Source: Kocuria turfanensis
GTDB taxonomy: Bacteria > Actinomycetota > Actinomycetes > Actinomycetales > Micrococcaceae
DNA: 64,000 nucleotides
Assembly: GCF_001580365.1 (NCBI RefSeq)
Contig: NZ_CP014480.1
Location: forward strand, 434,001-498,000
Direction: 5' to 3'
Shown: positions 17,827-25,355 of the stretch, piece after piece
How the letters are laid out: the number at the start of each line of letters is the position of its first letter
Numbering within the stretch: the stretch's first letter is position 1
Translations under genes and position numbers: made by a program
The notes under the pieces: model-generated
Told to the model about the DNA's origin: nothing
The model's database searches: none
Seen by the model: only the letters and a program-made list of their open reading frames with translations

Positions 17827-19383
17827 ATGACAGCCCGGATTCCCCCCGTGATCCGAGGGGGCAGCGTCGTCGCGGGACGCCTTCTGGTCTACGTGCTGAT
17901 CTGGGCGGGGCTCGCGCTGCTCATCGCCGCCGCCGGGATCCGGTTCTACTGGGGCGAGATCACCGTGGGCCAGATGCTCCTGAACCTCGTCTCCGTGGAG
18001 CTCGACGGCGGAGGCGGCCCCATCGTCTGGATGGGCATCCTGGGGGTCGGCGTCGTACCCCTGCTCCTCACCGCCGGGATCGCCCTGTGGCAGCACGTCC
18101 GGCGCCGCAGACGCCGGCACCAGGGCGGGGACATGCGGCCTCGGCGCCCCCGGTGGATCGTGCGCGTCGTCCCCACCGTCCTGGTGGCAGGAGTGGTCGT
18201 CGGCGGCAGCACGGCCTTCGCCACCACGGTGGGCGTGGGGGACTACCTCAGGGCGGGGAACTCCGCCTACGACCTCCGCGACTACTACGTGGAGCCGGCG
18301 GTCACCAGCAGCGAGCACAAGCGCAACCTGGTGCTGATCTACCTCGAGTCCGGGGAGGCCACCCTCGCGGACGACCAGCTCTTCGAGAAGGACGCGTTCG
18401 CTCCGCTGCAGGAGGTCACCCGGGCCTCGGACGGATGGCAGAGCGTGAAGGATCTCCAGCAGTACGAGGGCGGAGGCTGGACGATGGCCGGTCTCACGGC
18501 CACGCAGTGCGGCGTGCCGCTGAAGGGCCTCGGCTCCGCCGCGGACAGCGGCGCCCTCAACGAGCTCGGCGGCGACGTCGGCACCTATCTGGGCGGGACC
18601 ACCTGCCTGGGCGACATCCTCGGCGAGCACGGCTACACCAGCGTCTTCCTGGGCGGTGCCAACGCCTCCTTCGCCGCCAAGGACGCCTTCCTGGGCACCC
18701 ACGGCTACTCCGAGGTGAAGGACCTCTCCGACTGGCGCGCCGCCGGGGAACCGGAGGAGAACTTCCGCGGCGACTGGGGCCTGAGCGACGGACGCCTCAT
18801 GGCGCACGCCAAGGACGAGGTCGACGCGCTGCACGCCGAGGCGGAGCGGACCGGGCGGCCGTTCAACCTCTCGGTCCTGACGCTGGACACGCACGAGCCG
18901 GTGCACATCTTCGACTACTGCACCGTGGACACGGAGAACGTGGTCACCTCCGCGTTCTTCTGCTCCATGACCCAGGTGGCCGGCTTCGTGGCGCACCTGG
19001 AGGAGAGGGGCTACCTCGAGGACACCGCCGTGGTGATCATGGGCGACCACCTCAAGCACATGAGCGCCGGCGACGCCTTCCACGAGCAGCTGGACCACCA
19101 CGACAACCGCACCATCTTCAACCGGGTCTGGGTGCCCGGGGGGAACCGGAACGGCGAGCTGCGCCCCCGCGTGGACCAGCTGAGCATGTACCCCACGATC
19201 CTGGAGGCCGCCGGCCTGGGGCTGAGGGACAACGCGGCCGGGCTGGGCGTGTCCGCCTTCACCACGGACGTCCCGGAGGGCTCGGCGCAGGCCATGGAGC
19301 CGGAGCTGTACACCGAGCTGCTGGCATCGCGGTCCTCGCAGTTCTACGCGGAGGCCTGGTCCGGCGGGGACGCCGCCCGGTAG
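17827..19383 (+). CDS. LTA-synthase/MdoB-type phosphoglycerol transferase (sulfatase fold)
   Basis: A 518-aa membrane enzyme. Three or four hydrophobic helices lie in residues ~10-140, then an extracellular alkaline-phosphatase-fold domain: LVLIYLESGEATLADDQLF (metal ligand Glu174), GGGWTMAGLTATQCGVPL (predicted nucleophile Thr219 and strongly family-like), and VIMGDHLKHM for the second metal site. Homologues move phosphoglycerol from phosphatidylglycerol onto glycans, glycolipids or teichoic-type polymers at the outer face. The start ATG at 17827 follows GCGAGGTG; an upstream in-frame start at 17791 is possible. The gene has its own promoter and diverges from the lipoprotein gene. Confidence 0.85.
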   Translation: MTARIPPVIRGGSVVAGRLLVYVLIWAGLALLIAAAGIRFYWGEITVGQMLLNLVSVELDGGGGPIVWMGILGVGVVPLLLTAGIALWQHVRRRRRRHQGGDMRPRRPRWIVRVVPTVLVAGVVVGGSTAFATTVGVGDYLRAGNSAYDLRDYYVEPAVTSSEHKRNLVLIYLESGEATLADDQLFEKDAFAPLQEVTRASDGWQSVKDLQQYEGGGWTMAGLTATQCGVPLKGLGSAADSGALNELGGDVGTYLGGTTCLGDILGEHGYTSVFLGGANASFAAKDAFLGTHGYSEVKDLSDWRAAGEPEENFRGDWGLSDGRLMAHAKDEVDALHAEAERTGRPFNLSVLTLDTHEPVHIFDYCTVDTENVVTSAFFCSMTQVAGFVAHLEERGYLEDTAVVIMGDHLKHMSAGDAFHEQLDHHDNRTIFNRVWVPGGNRNGELRPRVDQLSMYPTILEAAGLGLRDNAAGLGVSAFTTDVPEGSAQAMEPELYTELLASRSSQFYAEAWSGGDAAR

Positions 19384-19421
19384 CCCTGTCCGTGTGCTGC
19401 GCGCCGCGGCCGGCGCGTCCT

Positions 19422-20000
19422 TCACCGGCCGGACACCGCTCCGGGGGCCGACGGGGTGCAGCCCGGAGGCTCCGAGTTGCCGCTGACGGTGAAGTCCGCA
19501 CAGGTGAGGAACGCGGCGTGGTGGACCCCCAGCAGGTAGGAGGCCACGGCGATGGACAGCACCAGGGCGATCACCAGGACGCGTCGGGCCGGGGAGAGGA
19601 GGCCCTCCCCGAAGTCGGGCCACATGATCCGCGCCAGCACCCACATCGTCGCCGGAAGTCCCAGCACGGCCACGGTGTCGCCCAGGGCGCCGGTCAGCGC
19701 GTCGAGGACGCCCCCGTCGTCCTCGACGGTGAGGGCGAGGACCAGCCACACCGAGGGGAGCATCAGGGCGGCCGCTCGGCGTTTGCGGTTCTGCTCTCCG
19801 TGGCGCCGGAACAGCACGATCAGCAGGGCCGCTGTGGCGGCGGCCCAGACCGTCAGCTTCTGCTCGAAGAAGAACCATCCCCACGCACCGAGGGTGAAGG
19901 CGGGCCACCACACGGCCACGCACATGCCCACGGTGACCACGCCGGTGGCCCGCGCGGCCGTGCTGGGGTCGGGGTGCTTCTCGCCCTCGGGCATCGGCAT
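19422..20000 (-). CDS. Hypothetical polytopic membrane protein, 192 aa
   Basis: The protein has about five hydrophobic segments (VVTVGMCVAVWWPAFTLGAWGWFFF, AAATAALLIVLF, AALMLPSVWLVLALTV, VAVLGLPATMWVLARIMW and VLVIALVLSIAVASYLLGV) and a C-terminal tail with two Cys (LTCADFTVSGNSEPPGCTP) that probably lies outside the cell and may form a disulfide. No family is recognised. The gene is convergent with the LTA-synthase-like gene 38 bases away. Start ATG 20000 versus 19994 is uncertain because no clear ribosome site is seen. Confidence 0.6.
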   Translation of the reverse strand: MPMPEGEKHPDPSTAARATGVVTVGMCVAVWWPAFTLGAWGWFFFEQKLTVWAAATAALLIVLFRRHGEQNRKRRAAALMLPSVWLVLALTVEDDGGVLDALTGALGDTVAVLGLPATMWVLARIMWPDFGEGLLSPARRVLVIALVLSIAVASYLLGVHHAAFLTCADFTVSGNSEPPGCTPSAPGAVSGR

Positions 20001-20180
20001 CAACCCAGCGGTCCCGAGGGGCGCGGTGCCGCAGCGGCCTGGGCGCCGCGCAGCACGCGATGGGGCGCGGGAACCGCGGCGGCGCCGGTCCCGGCCCGGC
20101 TGCTTGCGGTGCGGGGTCGGCGACCGGCTCCCGCGCCGGAGGCGAAGGTGCGGCCGGGGTCCCGTCGCGCGCCCGTGCCG

Positions 20181-20756
20181 CTATCCGGTGTGCCGGGGGC
20201 GGTCGACGTCATAGGTGAGCTGCACCATGCCGTTGTCGAAGCGTCGCTGCCGCACGAGACGCAGGTCCAGCGACAGCCCGTCCGGGAAGACCGGGGTGCC
20301 GCCTCCGACAGTGACCGGGCACAGCAGGAGTTCGACCACGTCGACCACGCCCAGCAGCAGGGCGGTCCCGGCCAGGGTGGGGCCCTCGACCGTGAGGTCC
20401 CCGGGCGCCGCGGACCTCGCGCGCTCGACCGCCTCGGCGGTGAACTCGCGCTCGAGCCGGGTGCGCTCGGTCCAGGTCCGGTCGAGGGAGGAGGAGAAGA
20501 CCACCTTGTCGGCCCGCTTCCACGTGTCCGCGAAGTGGGCCGACTGCGGGGACCACGTCGGGGCCGTGGGGTCGGTCTCCCACACGGCCATGGTCTCGTA
20601 CATGCGGCGCCCGTAGAGGTAGGTGCTCACCGGGGCCAGGTCGGCGGTCAGGGCCGCGACGACGGCTTCGTCGGGCACCGCCCAGGAGAAGTCGCCCTGG
20701 GCGTCGGAATTGTAGCCGTCCAGCGAGGAGGCCACGGAGTAGATCACTTTCCCCAT
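20181..20756 (-). CDS. Dihydrofolate-reductase-like (RibD C-terminal) protein
   Basis: A 191-aa protein: GKVIYSVASSLDGYNSD at the start, STYLYGRRMYETMAVW, KVVFSSSLDRTW, and LTVEGPTLAGTALLLGVVDVVELLLCPVTVGGGTPVFPD. These are the standard landmarks of the RibD_C/DHFR-like family, an NADPH-dependent reductase fold. It is only distantly similar to the homologue at 15109-15756 and is not a tandem copy. The ATG at 20756 gives the family-typical start two residues before the first strand. Confidence 0.84.
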   Translation of the reverse strand: MGKVIYSVASSLDGYNSDAQGDFSWAVPDEAVVAALTADLAPVSTYLYGRRMYETMAVWETDPTAPTWSPQSAHFADTWKRADKVVFSSSLDRTWTERTRLEREFTAEAVERARSAAPGDLTVEGPTLAGTALLLGVVDVVELLLCPVTVGGGTPVFPDGLSLDLRLVRQRRFDNGMVQLTYDVDRPRHTG

Positions 20757-20895
20757 GGCTGCACTCAACTCGACCGGGGCGCTCCGGCGCAAGAGGCGGT
20801 GTGCGCCCACCATCCTCGTCGGGCGGCGACCCCTGCGCCCGGGGCCCGCCCGGAACGGGGCGCCAGGAGCGTCGGAGGATCCGTGCGGTCGGGAG

Positions 20896-21297
20896 TCAGC
20901 CGGTCCCCGTCGTCGGCCGCGGTCCGGTGCCGGTGTGCCGCAGGACGGGGCGCTCGGCCCGGGGGAGGCCGTCGACGACGAGCTCGTAGGCGTTGAGCAC
21001 CAGTTCCGCCACGAGGTCGCGGGTGATCCCGGGGCCGGCGGCGAGGGAGATCCAGTGCTGCTTGTTCATGTGGTAGCCGGGCGTGATCGTGGGGAACTCC
21101 TGGCGCAGCGCCGCCGCGTGCGGGGGCTCGCACTTGAGCGTCACGATCGGCTCGCCGGGTGCTTCGGTGGTCATCAGGAAGACCTTGCCCGCGACCTTGA
21201 AGACGTCGTGCTCGGGGCCGAAGGGACAGGTGCGGGACACCGCCGGCAACCCGGCGGCGACCTGCATGGCGACCTCTTGAAGCTGCGTTCCGTCCAC
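20896..21297 (-). CDS. MmcQ/YjbR-family protein
   Basis: A 133-aa protein with the landmarks of the MmcQ/YjbR (CyaY-like double-wing) family: CPFGPEHDVFKVAGKVFLMT, a middle strand IVTLKCEPPHAAALRQEFPTITPGYHMNKQHWISL, and a C-terminal helix DLVAELVLNAYELVVDGLP. Members are thought to bind DNA, but a role is unproven. The GTG at 21297 follows GGAGACGG. It lies downstream of, and in the same direction as, the DHFR-like gene's upstream region, but the 139-bp gap argues against one operon. Confidence 0.82.
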   Translation of the reverse strand: MDGTQLQEVAMQVAAGLPAVSRTCPFGPEHDVFKVAGKVFLMTTEAPGEPIVTLKCEPPHAAALRQEFPTITPGYHMNKQHWISLAAGPGITRDLVAELVLNAYELVVDGLPRAERPVLRHTGTGPRPTTGTG

Positions 21298-21400
21298 GGT
21301 CCGTCTCCTTCCGGGGCCACCGCCTCCCGGTGACCGCCTGCTCCACCGGATCTCGTGACCAGTATCCCCGGCGCCGTCGCGAGGACGCGCCGGCGTCTCG

Positions 21401-23194
21401 TCAGACCAGCAGCTGATGACGGGCGAGCTCGCGGTAGAGCCCCGAGGCGCTCAGCAGTTCCTCGTGGGTGCCGGTGGCGGTCACCCGGCCGCGGTCGAGC
21501 ACGACGATCTGATCGGCCCCCACGACGGTCGACAGACGGTGGGCCACGATGAGCACCGTGCGCCCGGCCGCGGCGGAGCGGATGGCGGCGTGGAGGGCCT
21601 GCTCGTTGCGGGAGTCCAGGCTGGCGGTGGGCTCGTCGAGCAGCAGCAGCGGCGTGTCCGCCAGCAGGGAGCGGGCGATGGCCAGGCGCTGACGCTCACC
21701 GCCGGAGAGGCCGGCGCCGTCGTCGCCGACGGGTGCGTCCAGGCCCTCGGGATGCTCCTGGAGGCGCGCCAGCAGATTGACCGCGTCCAGCACCTCCCGG
21801 CAGGAGGCCTCGTCGGCCTCGGGGGCGGCGAGCAGCAGGTTCTCCCGGACGGTGCCGGCCAGCACGGGAGCGTCCTGCTCGACGTAGCCGATCCGGGACC
21901 GCAGTTCGGCCCGGGGCATGGCGCGCAGATCGGTGCCGTCGAGGCGGATCGACCCGTGGTCGGGATCGTGGAAGCGCTCGATGAGGGCCAGCAGCGTGGA
22001 CTTGCCGCCCCCCGACGGCCCGACGATCGCGGTGGTCGATCCGGCGGGGACCGTGAAGCTGAGCTGGTCGAGCACCGGCCGGCCCGGGCGGTAGGAGAAG
22101 GTGACCCGGTCGAAGGAGACCTCCACCGGGCGCCCTCGCCGTCCCGGGCCCGCCGTGGCAGCCGCGGCCTCGGGCGTGTCGTCCGCCCGCCCGGGAGCGC
22201 TGTCCTCCGCGTCCTCGCGCGGCAGCTCCAGGATCTCCTGGATGCGGCCCAGGGCGCCCAGGGCGGCGCGGACGGTGGTGATGGCGGAGAAGAACTGCCC
22301 CAGCGGCATGACCATCATGAACAGGAAGAGGATGAAGGTCACCAGATCGGCGACGGCGAGCGCGCCGGAGGCCACACGGTAGCCGCCCACGCCCAGCACG
22401 GCGAGGAAGGAGCCCTGGACGGCGAGCCCGCTGATCGGCCAGAGCACCGCGCCGACCCCGGCGACGCGCACCCCGTAGTCGTAGGCCGAGACCGCCTCGG
22501 TCTCGAGCCGGGCCACCTCCCGGTCGGTGGCCCCGCTGGCGCGGATGGTGCGCACCGCCGACACGGCACGCTCCACGCCGGCGGCCAGGCGGCCCACGGC
22601 TTCCTGGGCCGCGCGGGTGAGGACCTGGATCCGTGCCGAGGCGATCACGACGGCCAGCACGGCGACCAGGACGACGCCGAGGGTGATGCCGAGCAGCAGC
22701 GGATCCAGCAGTGCCATCCCGATCAGCGCACCGGCGAACACCAGCGACCCGCCCAGGGCGTCCACGAGTCCACCGGTCAGCGCGGCCCGCACCATGGTGG
22801 TGTCCGAGCCGACGCGGGAGACCAGGTCGCCGGTCCGGCGGGCGTCGTGCTCGCGCACCGGCAGGCGCAGGAGCTGGCCCACCAGGCGCCGCCGGGCGGT
22901 GAGCACCACGCCCTCGGCGGTGCGTTCGAGCAGGTACTGCTGTGCCGCACCCACCAGACCGGCGCCGAGCACCAGCAGGACCAGCACCAGCACCACCGGC
23001 GCCGCCGACCGGTCGGTGCTGATGGATCTGATGACCTGGTTGACGACCACCGGTTGCGCGAGGCTCAGACCCGCCCCCAGGACGGACAGCACGAGCACCA
23101 CACCCAGGACGCCGCGGTGCTCCGTGAGGTAGCCGACCAGGTCCCGCAGGCGGCCGCGGGGGCCCGCTGCGTCGGCGGCGGTCGGGTCAGCCAC
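21401..23194 (-). CDS. ABC exporter half-transporter (fused membrane and ATPase domains)
   Basis: A 597-aa exporter. Residues 1-310 hold six membrane helices of the ABC_membrane type; residues ~355-590 form the ATPase with Walker A GPSGGGKST (about 392-400), signature LSGGERQRLA, Walker B LLLLDEPTASLD and H-loop IVAHRL. It would work as a dimer to expel peptides, lipids or drugs. The GTG start at 23194 overlaps the stop of the small HTH gene by 8 bases, so both are made from one mRNA under the palindromic promoter at 23441-23469. It diverges from the (GGAD)n-repeat gene, making it a candidate exporter for that system; this is inference. Confidence 0.88.
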   Translation of the reverse strand: MADPTAADAAGPRGRLRDLVGYLTEHRGVLGVVLVLSVLGAGLSLAQPVVVNQVIRSISTDRSAAPVVLVLVLLVLGAGLVGAAQQYLLERTAEGVVLTARRRLVGQLLRLPVREHDARRTGDLVSRVGSDTTMVRAALTGGLVDALGGSLVFAGALIGMALLDPLLLGITLGVVLVAVLAVVIASARIQVLTRAAQEAVGRLAAGVERAVSAVRTIRASGATDREVARLETEAVSAYDYGVRVAGVGAVLWPISGLAVQGSFLAVLGVGGYRVASGALAVADLVTFILFLFMMVMPLGQFFSAITTVRAALGALGRIQEILELPREDAEDSAPGRADDTPEAAAATAGPGRRGRPVEVSFDRVTFSYRPGRPVLDQLSFTVPAGSTTAIVGPSGGGKSTLLALIERFHDPDHGSIRLDGTDLRAMPRAELRSRIGYVEQDAPVLAGTVRENLLLAAPEADEASCREVLDAVNLLARLQEHPEGLDAPVGDDGAGLSGGERQRLAIARSLLADTPLLLLDEPTASLDSRNEQALHAAIRSAAAGRTVLIVAHRLSTVVGADQIVVLDRGRVTATGTHEELLSASGLYRELARHQLLV

Positions 23195-23420
23195 GCTCGA
23201 ACCTCGAGCCGCCGTACTTGCGGTGCACCGCCTGCCGGCTCACGCCCAGAGCCGCGGCGATCTGCGCCCACGACGCTCCCCGTGCACGGGCCCGGCGCAC
23301 CGCCACCGCCTCCTTCTGGGAGAGCTGCCGGTGCAGTTCGGCCGTGGCCCTCAGCGCCTGCAGCGGGTCGTCGTCCTCCGCCTGGACCACCAGCGCGCTC
23401 ATCGGCACCTCGTCCATCAT
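23187..23420 (-). CDS. 77-aa helix-turn-helix regulator
   Basis: A tiny protein: an N-terminal helix (DPLQALRATAELHRQLSQKEAVAVRRARARG) followed by a classic HTH, ASWAQIAAALGVSRQAVHRKYGG, with the recognition helix starting at SRQAVHRK. Proteins of this form pair with ABC exporters in many actinobacteria. The ATG at 23420 follows AGGAGG; a second ATG directly follows. The promoter has two palindromes covering its -35 and -10 boxes, so the protein probably represses its own operon and releases on a signal. Nothing in it resembles a ligand-binding domain, so the signal may come from another protein or from dimerisation. Confidence 0.82.
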   Translation of the reverse strand: MMDEVPMSALVVQAEDDDPLQALRATAELHRQLSQKEAVAVRRARARGASWAQIAAALGVSRQAVHRKYGGSRFERG

Positions 23421-23437
23421 CGCCGCACCTCCTGCGC

Positions 23438-23482
23438 GTCAACGTACGATGACACAGGACAGGTGTCAATGTTCATTGACAC
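23438..23482 (-). promoter_or_regulatory. Promoter with two operator palindromes for the HTH/ABC-exporter operon
   Basis: On the minus strand TTGACA (plus 23464-23469) and TACGTT (plus 23441-23446) are 17 bases apart, a near-consensus promoter that would start transcription ~15 bases before the ATG. Operator 1 is GTGTCAATG-TT-CATTGACAC (23463-23482), a perfect 9-bp inverted repeat covering the -35 box. Operator 2 is GTCAACGTACGATGAC (23438-23453), a nearly perfect palindrome covering the -10 box. Both share GTCA...TGAC ends, as expected for one dimeric repressor. Confidence 0.75.
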
Positions 23483-23531
23483 GGCGCACCGGTGCCGGCT
23501 CGAGGAGTGGTGCGCCGGTGGGGCCGGGCTG

Positions 23532-23560
23532 TTCCCACCCGGAAGCTGTCTCGATAGGGT
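23532..23560 (+). promoter_or_regulatory. Possible promoter of the repeat-protein operon
   Basis: TTCCCA (23532-23537) and TAGGGT (23555-23560) are 17 bases apart, about 92 bases before the ATG at 23652. The match to consensus is moderate. Confidence 0.35.
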
Positions 23561-23581
23561 GAGCGCGGGTCGATGCTGAGG

Positions 23582-23625
23582 GATCGCCCCGCGTGGCGAT
23601 CGGGCGCCGGTACCGGAGCCCGATC
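23582..23625 (+). promoter_or_regulatory. Two mutually exclusive leader hairpins before the repeat-protein gene
   Basis: Stem A pairs GATCGCC (23582-23588) with GGCGATC (23595-23601). Stem B pairs GATCGGGC (23598-23605) with GCCCGATC (23618-23625). They share bases 23598-23601, so only one can form at a time. Stem B ends 15 bases before the GGGAGG ribosome site. The arrangement could act as a switch. Confidence 0.4.
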
Positions 23626-23651
23626 CTGTTCATTCGAATCTGGGAGGAAGC

Positions 23652-24137
23652 ATGTCTGATTCACAGCAGGATCCGAACCAGCAGGAAGGCCCGGCCGACG
23701 GCGGAGCGGCCGGCGCCCCGGGCATTCACGACGGCGGCGCCGACGGCGGTGCCGAGGGTCCCGCCGACGGCGGCGCGGCCGGCGTGCCGGGCGTCCACGA
23801 CGGCGGTGCCGACGGGGGCGCTGACGGGGGCGCTGACGGGGGCGCTGACGGGGGCGCTGACGGGGGCGCTGACGGGGGCGCTGACGGGGGCGCTGACGGA
23901 GGCGCTGACGGAGGCGCTGACGGAGGCGCTGACGGAGGCGCGGACGGCCCGGCCGACGGCGGTGCGGCCGGTGTCCCGGGCGTCCACGACGGCGGTGCCG
24001 ACGGTGGCGCTGACGGGGGCGCTGACGGCGGAGCTGACGGCGGAGCTGACGGCGGTGCCGATGGTGGAGCCGACGGTGGAGCTGACGGCGGCGCTGACGG
24101 TGGAGCTGACGGTGGAGCCGACGCACGAGGCGTCTGA
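23652..24137 (+). CDS. Low-complexity (GGAD)n repeat protein, 161 aa
   Basis: The ATG at 23652 follows GGGAGGAAGC. After a 12-residue start (MSDSQQDPNQQE) the protein is three modules. Each opens with GPADGGAAG-[AV]-PG-[IV]-HD and continues with tetrapeptides GGAD: 2 copies (the last GGAE), 12 copies and 11 copies. It ends ARGV. There is no signal peptide and almost no hydrophobic residue, so it is disordered and very acidic, with an Asp at nearly every fourth position. Its stop is two bases before the start of a JmjC-type hydroxylase gene, suggesting that it is the hydroxylase's substrate; this is inference. A calcium-binding or protective role is also possible. Function is not known to me. 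Confidence 0.8.
   Translation: MSDSQQDPNQQEGPADGGAAGAPGIHDGGADGGAEGPADGGAAGVPGVHDGGADGGADGGADGGADGGADGGADGGADGGADGGADGGADGGADGGADGPADGGAAGVPGVHDGGADGGADGGADGGADGGADGGADGGADGGADGGADGGADGGADARGV
23814..23945 (+). repeat. 12-bp minisatellite in the (GGAD)n gene
   Basis: The unit GGGGGCGCTGAC occurs seven times without change from 23814 to 23897, followed by four copies with GGA in place of the first GGG, the last ending CGGAC. Each unit encodes Gly-Gly-Ala-Asp. The third module (23988-24122) encodes the same tetrapeptide with varied codons, so selection acts on the protein as well as recent DNA duplication. Because 12 is divisible by three, all frames stay open, which produces false reading frames on both strands. 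Confidence 0.92.
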
Positions 24138-24139
24138 GC

Positions 24140-25345
24140 ATGAGCGGCACCCGCACTGATGCGCAGGACCCCGGCGCCACGGACGGCGCCGGGGTCCTGG
24201 AGACGCGCCTGATCGACATCGGACGGGAGGAGTTCGCCCGCGAGGTCTGGGGACGCACAGCGCTGCTCACCCGCAGCGTCGGGGACTTCTCGGATCTGTT
24301 CTCCGCCGCAGCCGTCGACGAACTCATTGCACGGCGCGGACTGCGCACGCCCTTCCTGCGCGTCGCCAAGGACGGCTCCACGTTCCCCGACTCGTCGTTC
24401 ACCTCGTCCGCCGGTGTCGGCGCAACCGTTCCCGACCAGCTCGACGACACCGCGCTCTGGCGCAGCTTCGCCGACGGGGCCACGCTCGTCCTGCAGGCCC
24501 TGCACCGCACGTGGGAGCCGGTCTCCGAGTTCACCACCCGGCTGAGCACCGAGCTGGGGCATCCGGTGCAGGCCAACGCCTACGTCACCCCGCCGCAGAA
24601 CCGGGGGTTCGACGATCACTACGACGTCCACGACGTCTTCGTGCTGCAGATCGCCGGCACCAAGCGCTGGATCATCCACGAACCCGTCCACCCGGACCCG
24701 CTGCGTGACCAGCCCTGGACCGTCCACCGCGCCGCCGTCGCCGAGGCCGCGCGGGGCACGGCCCGGATCGACACCGTGCTCGAGCCCGGCGACGCCCTCT
24801 ATCTGCCGCGGGGCTGGCTGCACGCCGCCCAGGCGCAGCAGGAGGTCTCCATCCACCTCACGCTCGGGATCCACAGCTGGACCCGCCACGCCCTGGCCGA
24901 GCAGCTGGCCCAGGCGGCCCTGGCACTGCTGGCCGACGAGCCCGAGATGCGCACGACGCTGCCGCTGGGCGTCGACGGTCCCGGCGGGGAGGTCGACGCC
25001 GTCCGCGAGCGGCTGGCCGCGGCCGTCGCCGCGGCGGACACCACGGCGCTGTTCCACCGCGCCCGGAGGGGGCAGGGGCGTCCCGCCCCGCTGGGCCCGC
25101 TGGCCCAGCTGACGGCCGTCGAGGGCCTGCGCACCGACTCCCCGGTGCGGCTCCGGGAGGCGCTGGCCGCCCGGCTGGAGGGCTCCCGCCTGACCACGCG
25201 CGTGGGCTGGCTCGACTTCCCGGAGTCCGATGTGCCCGCCGTCGTGCGCCTGCTCGACGGGGAGGTGCACACCGCGGAGGACCTCGGCGTCGAGCTCGTC
25301 GCGCGACTGCTGCGCGCGGGCGTCCTCGTTCCCGCCGACCGGTGA
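24140..25345 (+). CDS. JmjC/cupin-4 family 2-oxoglutarate-dependent hydroxylase
   Basis: A 401-aa protein of the ribosomal-oxygenase (RoxA/MINA53, cupin_4) type. The iron-binding triad is visible: His160 and Asp162 in DDHYDVHDVFVLQIAGTKRW, and His228 in LYLPRGWLHAA. The conserved GHPVQANAYVTPP strand precedes it, and a C-terminal winged region follows (residues ~300-400). Known relatives hydroxylate an Arg or His of ribosomal proteins using Fe(II), O2 and 2-oxoglutarate; other cupins of this fold hydroxylate Asp or Asn. The ATG at 24140 is two bases after the repeat-protein stop, so translation is coupled, which suggests the Asp-rich repeats as substrate. Confidence 0.88.
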   Translation: MSGTRTDAQDPGATDGAGVLETRLIDIGREEFAREVWGRTALLTRSVGDFSDLFSAAAVDELIARRGLRTPFLRVAKDGSTFPDSSFTSSAGVGATVPDQLDDTALWRSFADGATLVLQALHRTWEPVSEFTTRLSTELGHPVQANAYVTPPQNRGFDDHYDVHDVFVLQIAGTKRWIIHEPVHPDPLRDQPWTVHRAAVAEAARGTARIDTVLEPGDALYLPRGWLHAAQAQQEVSIHLTLGIHSWTRHALAEQLAQAALALLADEPEMRTTLPLGVDGPGGEVDAVRERLAAAVAAADTTALFHRARRGQGRPAPLGPLAQLTAVEGLRTDSPVRLREALAARLEGSRLTTRVGWLDFPESDVPAVVRLLDGEVHTAEDLGVELVARLLRAGVLVPADR

Positions 25346-25355
25346 CGTCGCCGCA

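Noticed and set aside
17751..20996. 1081-codon open frame on the plus strand
   Set aside because: Shifted-frame shadow of the LTA-synthase-like gene and of three minus-strand genes.
23814..23945. CRISPR-like array
   Set aside because: Units are 12 bp, contiguous and coding, with no spacers.
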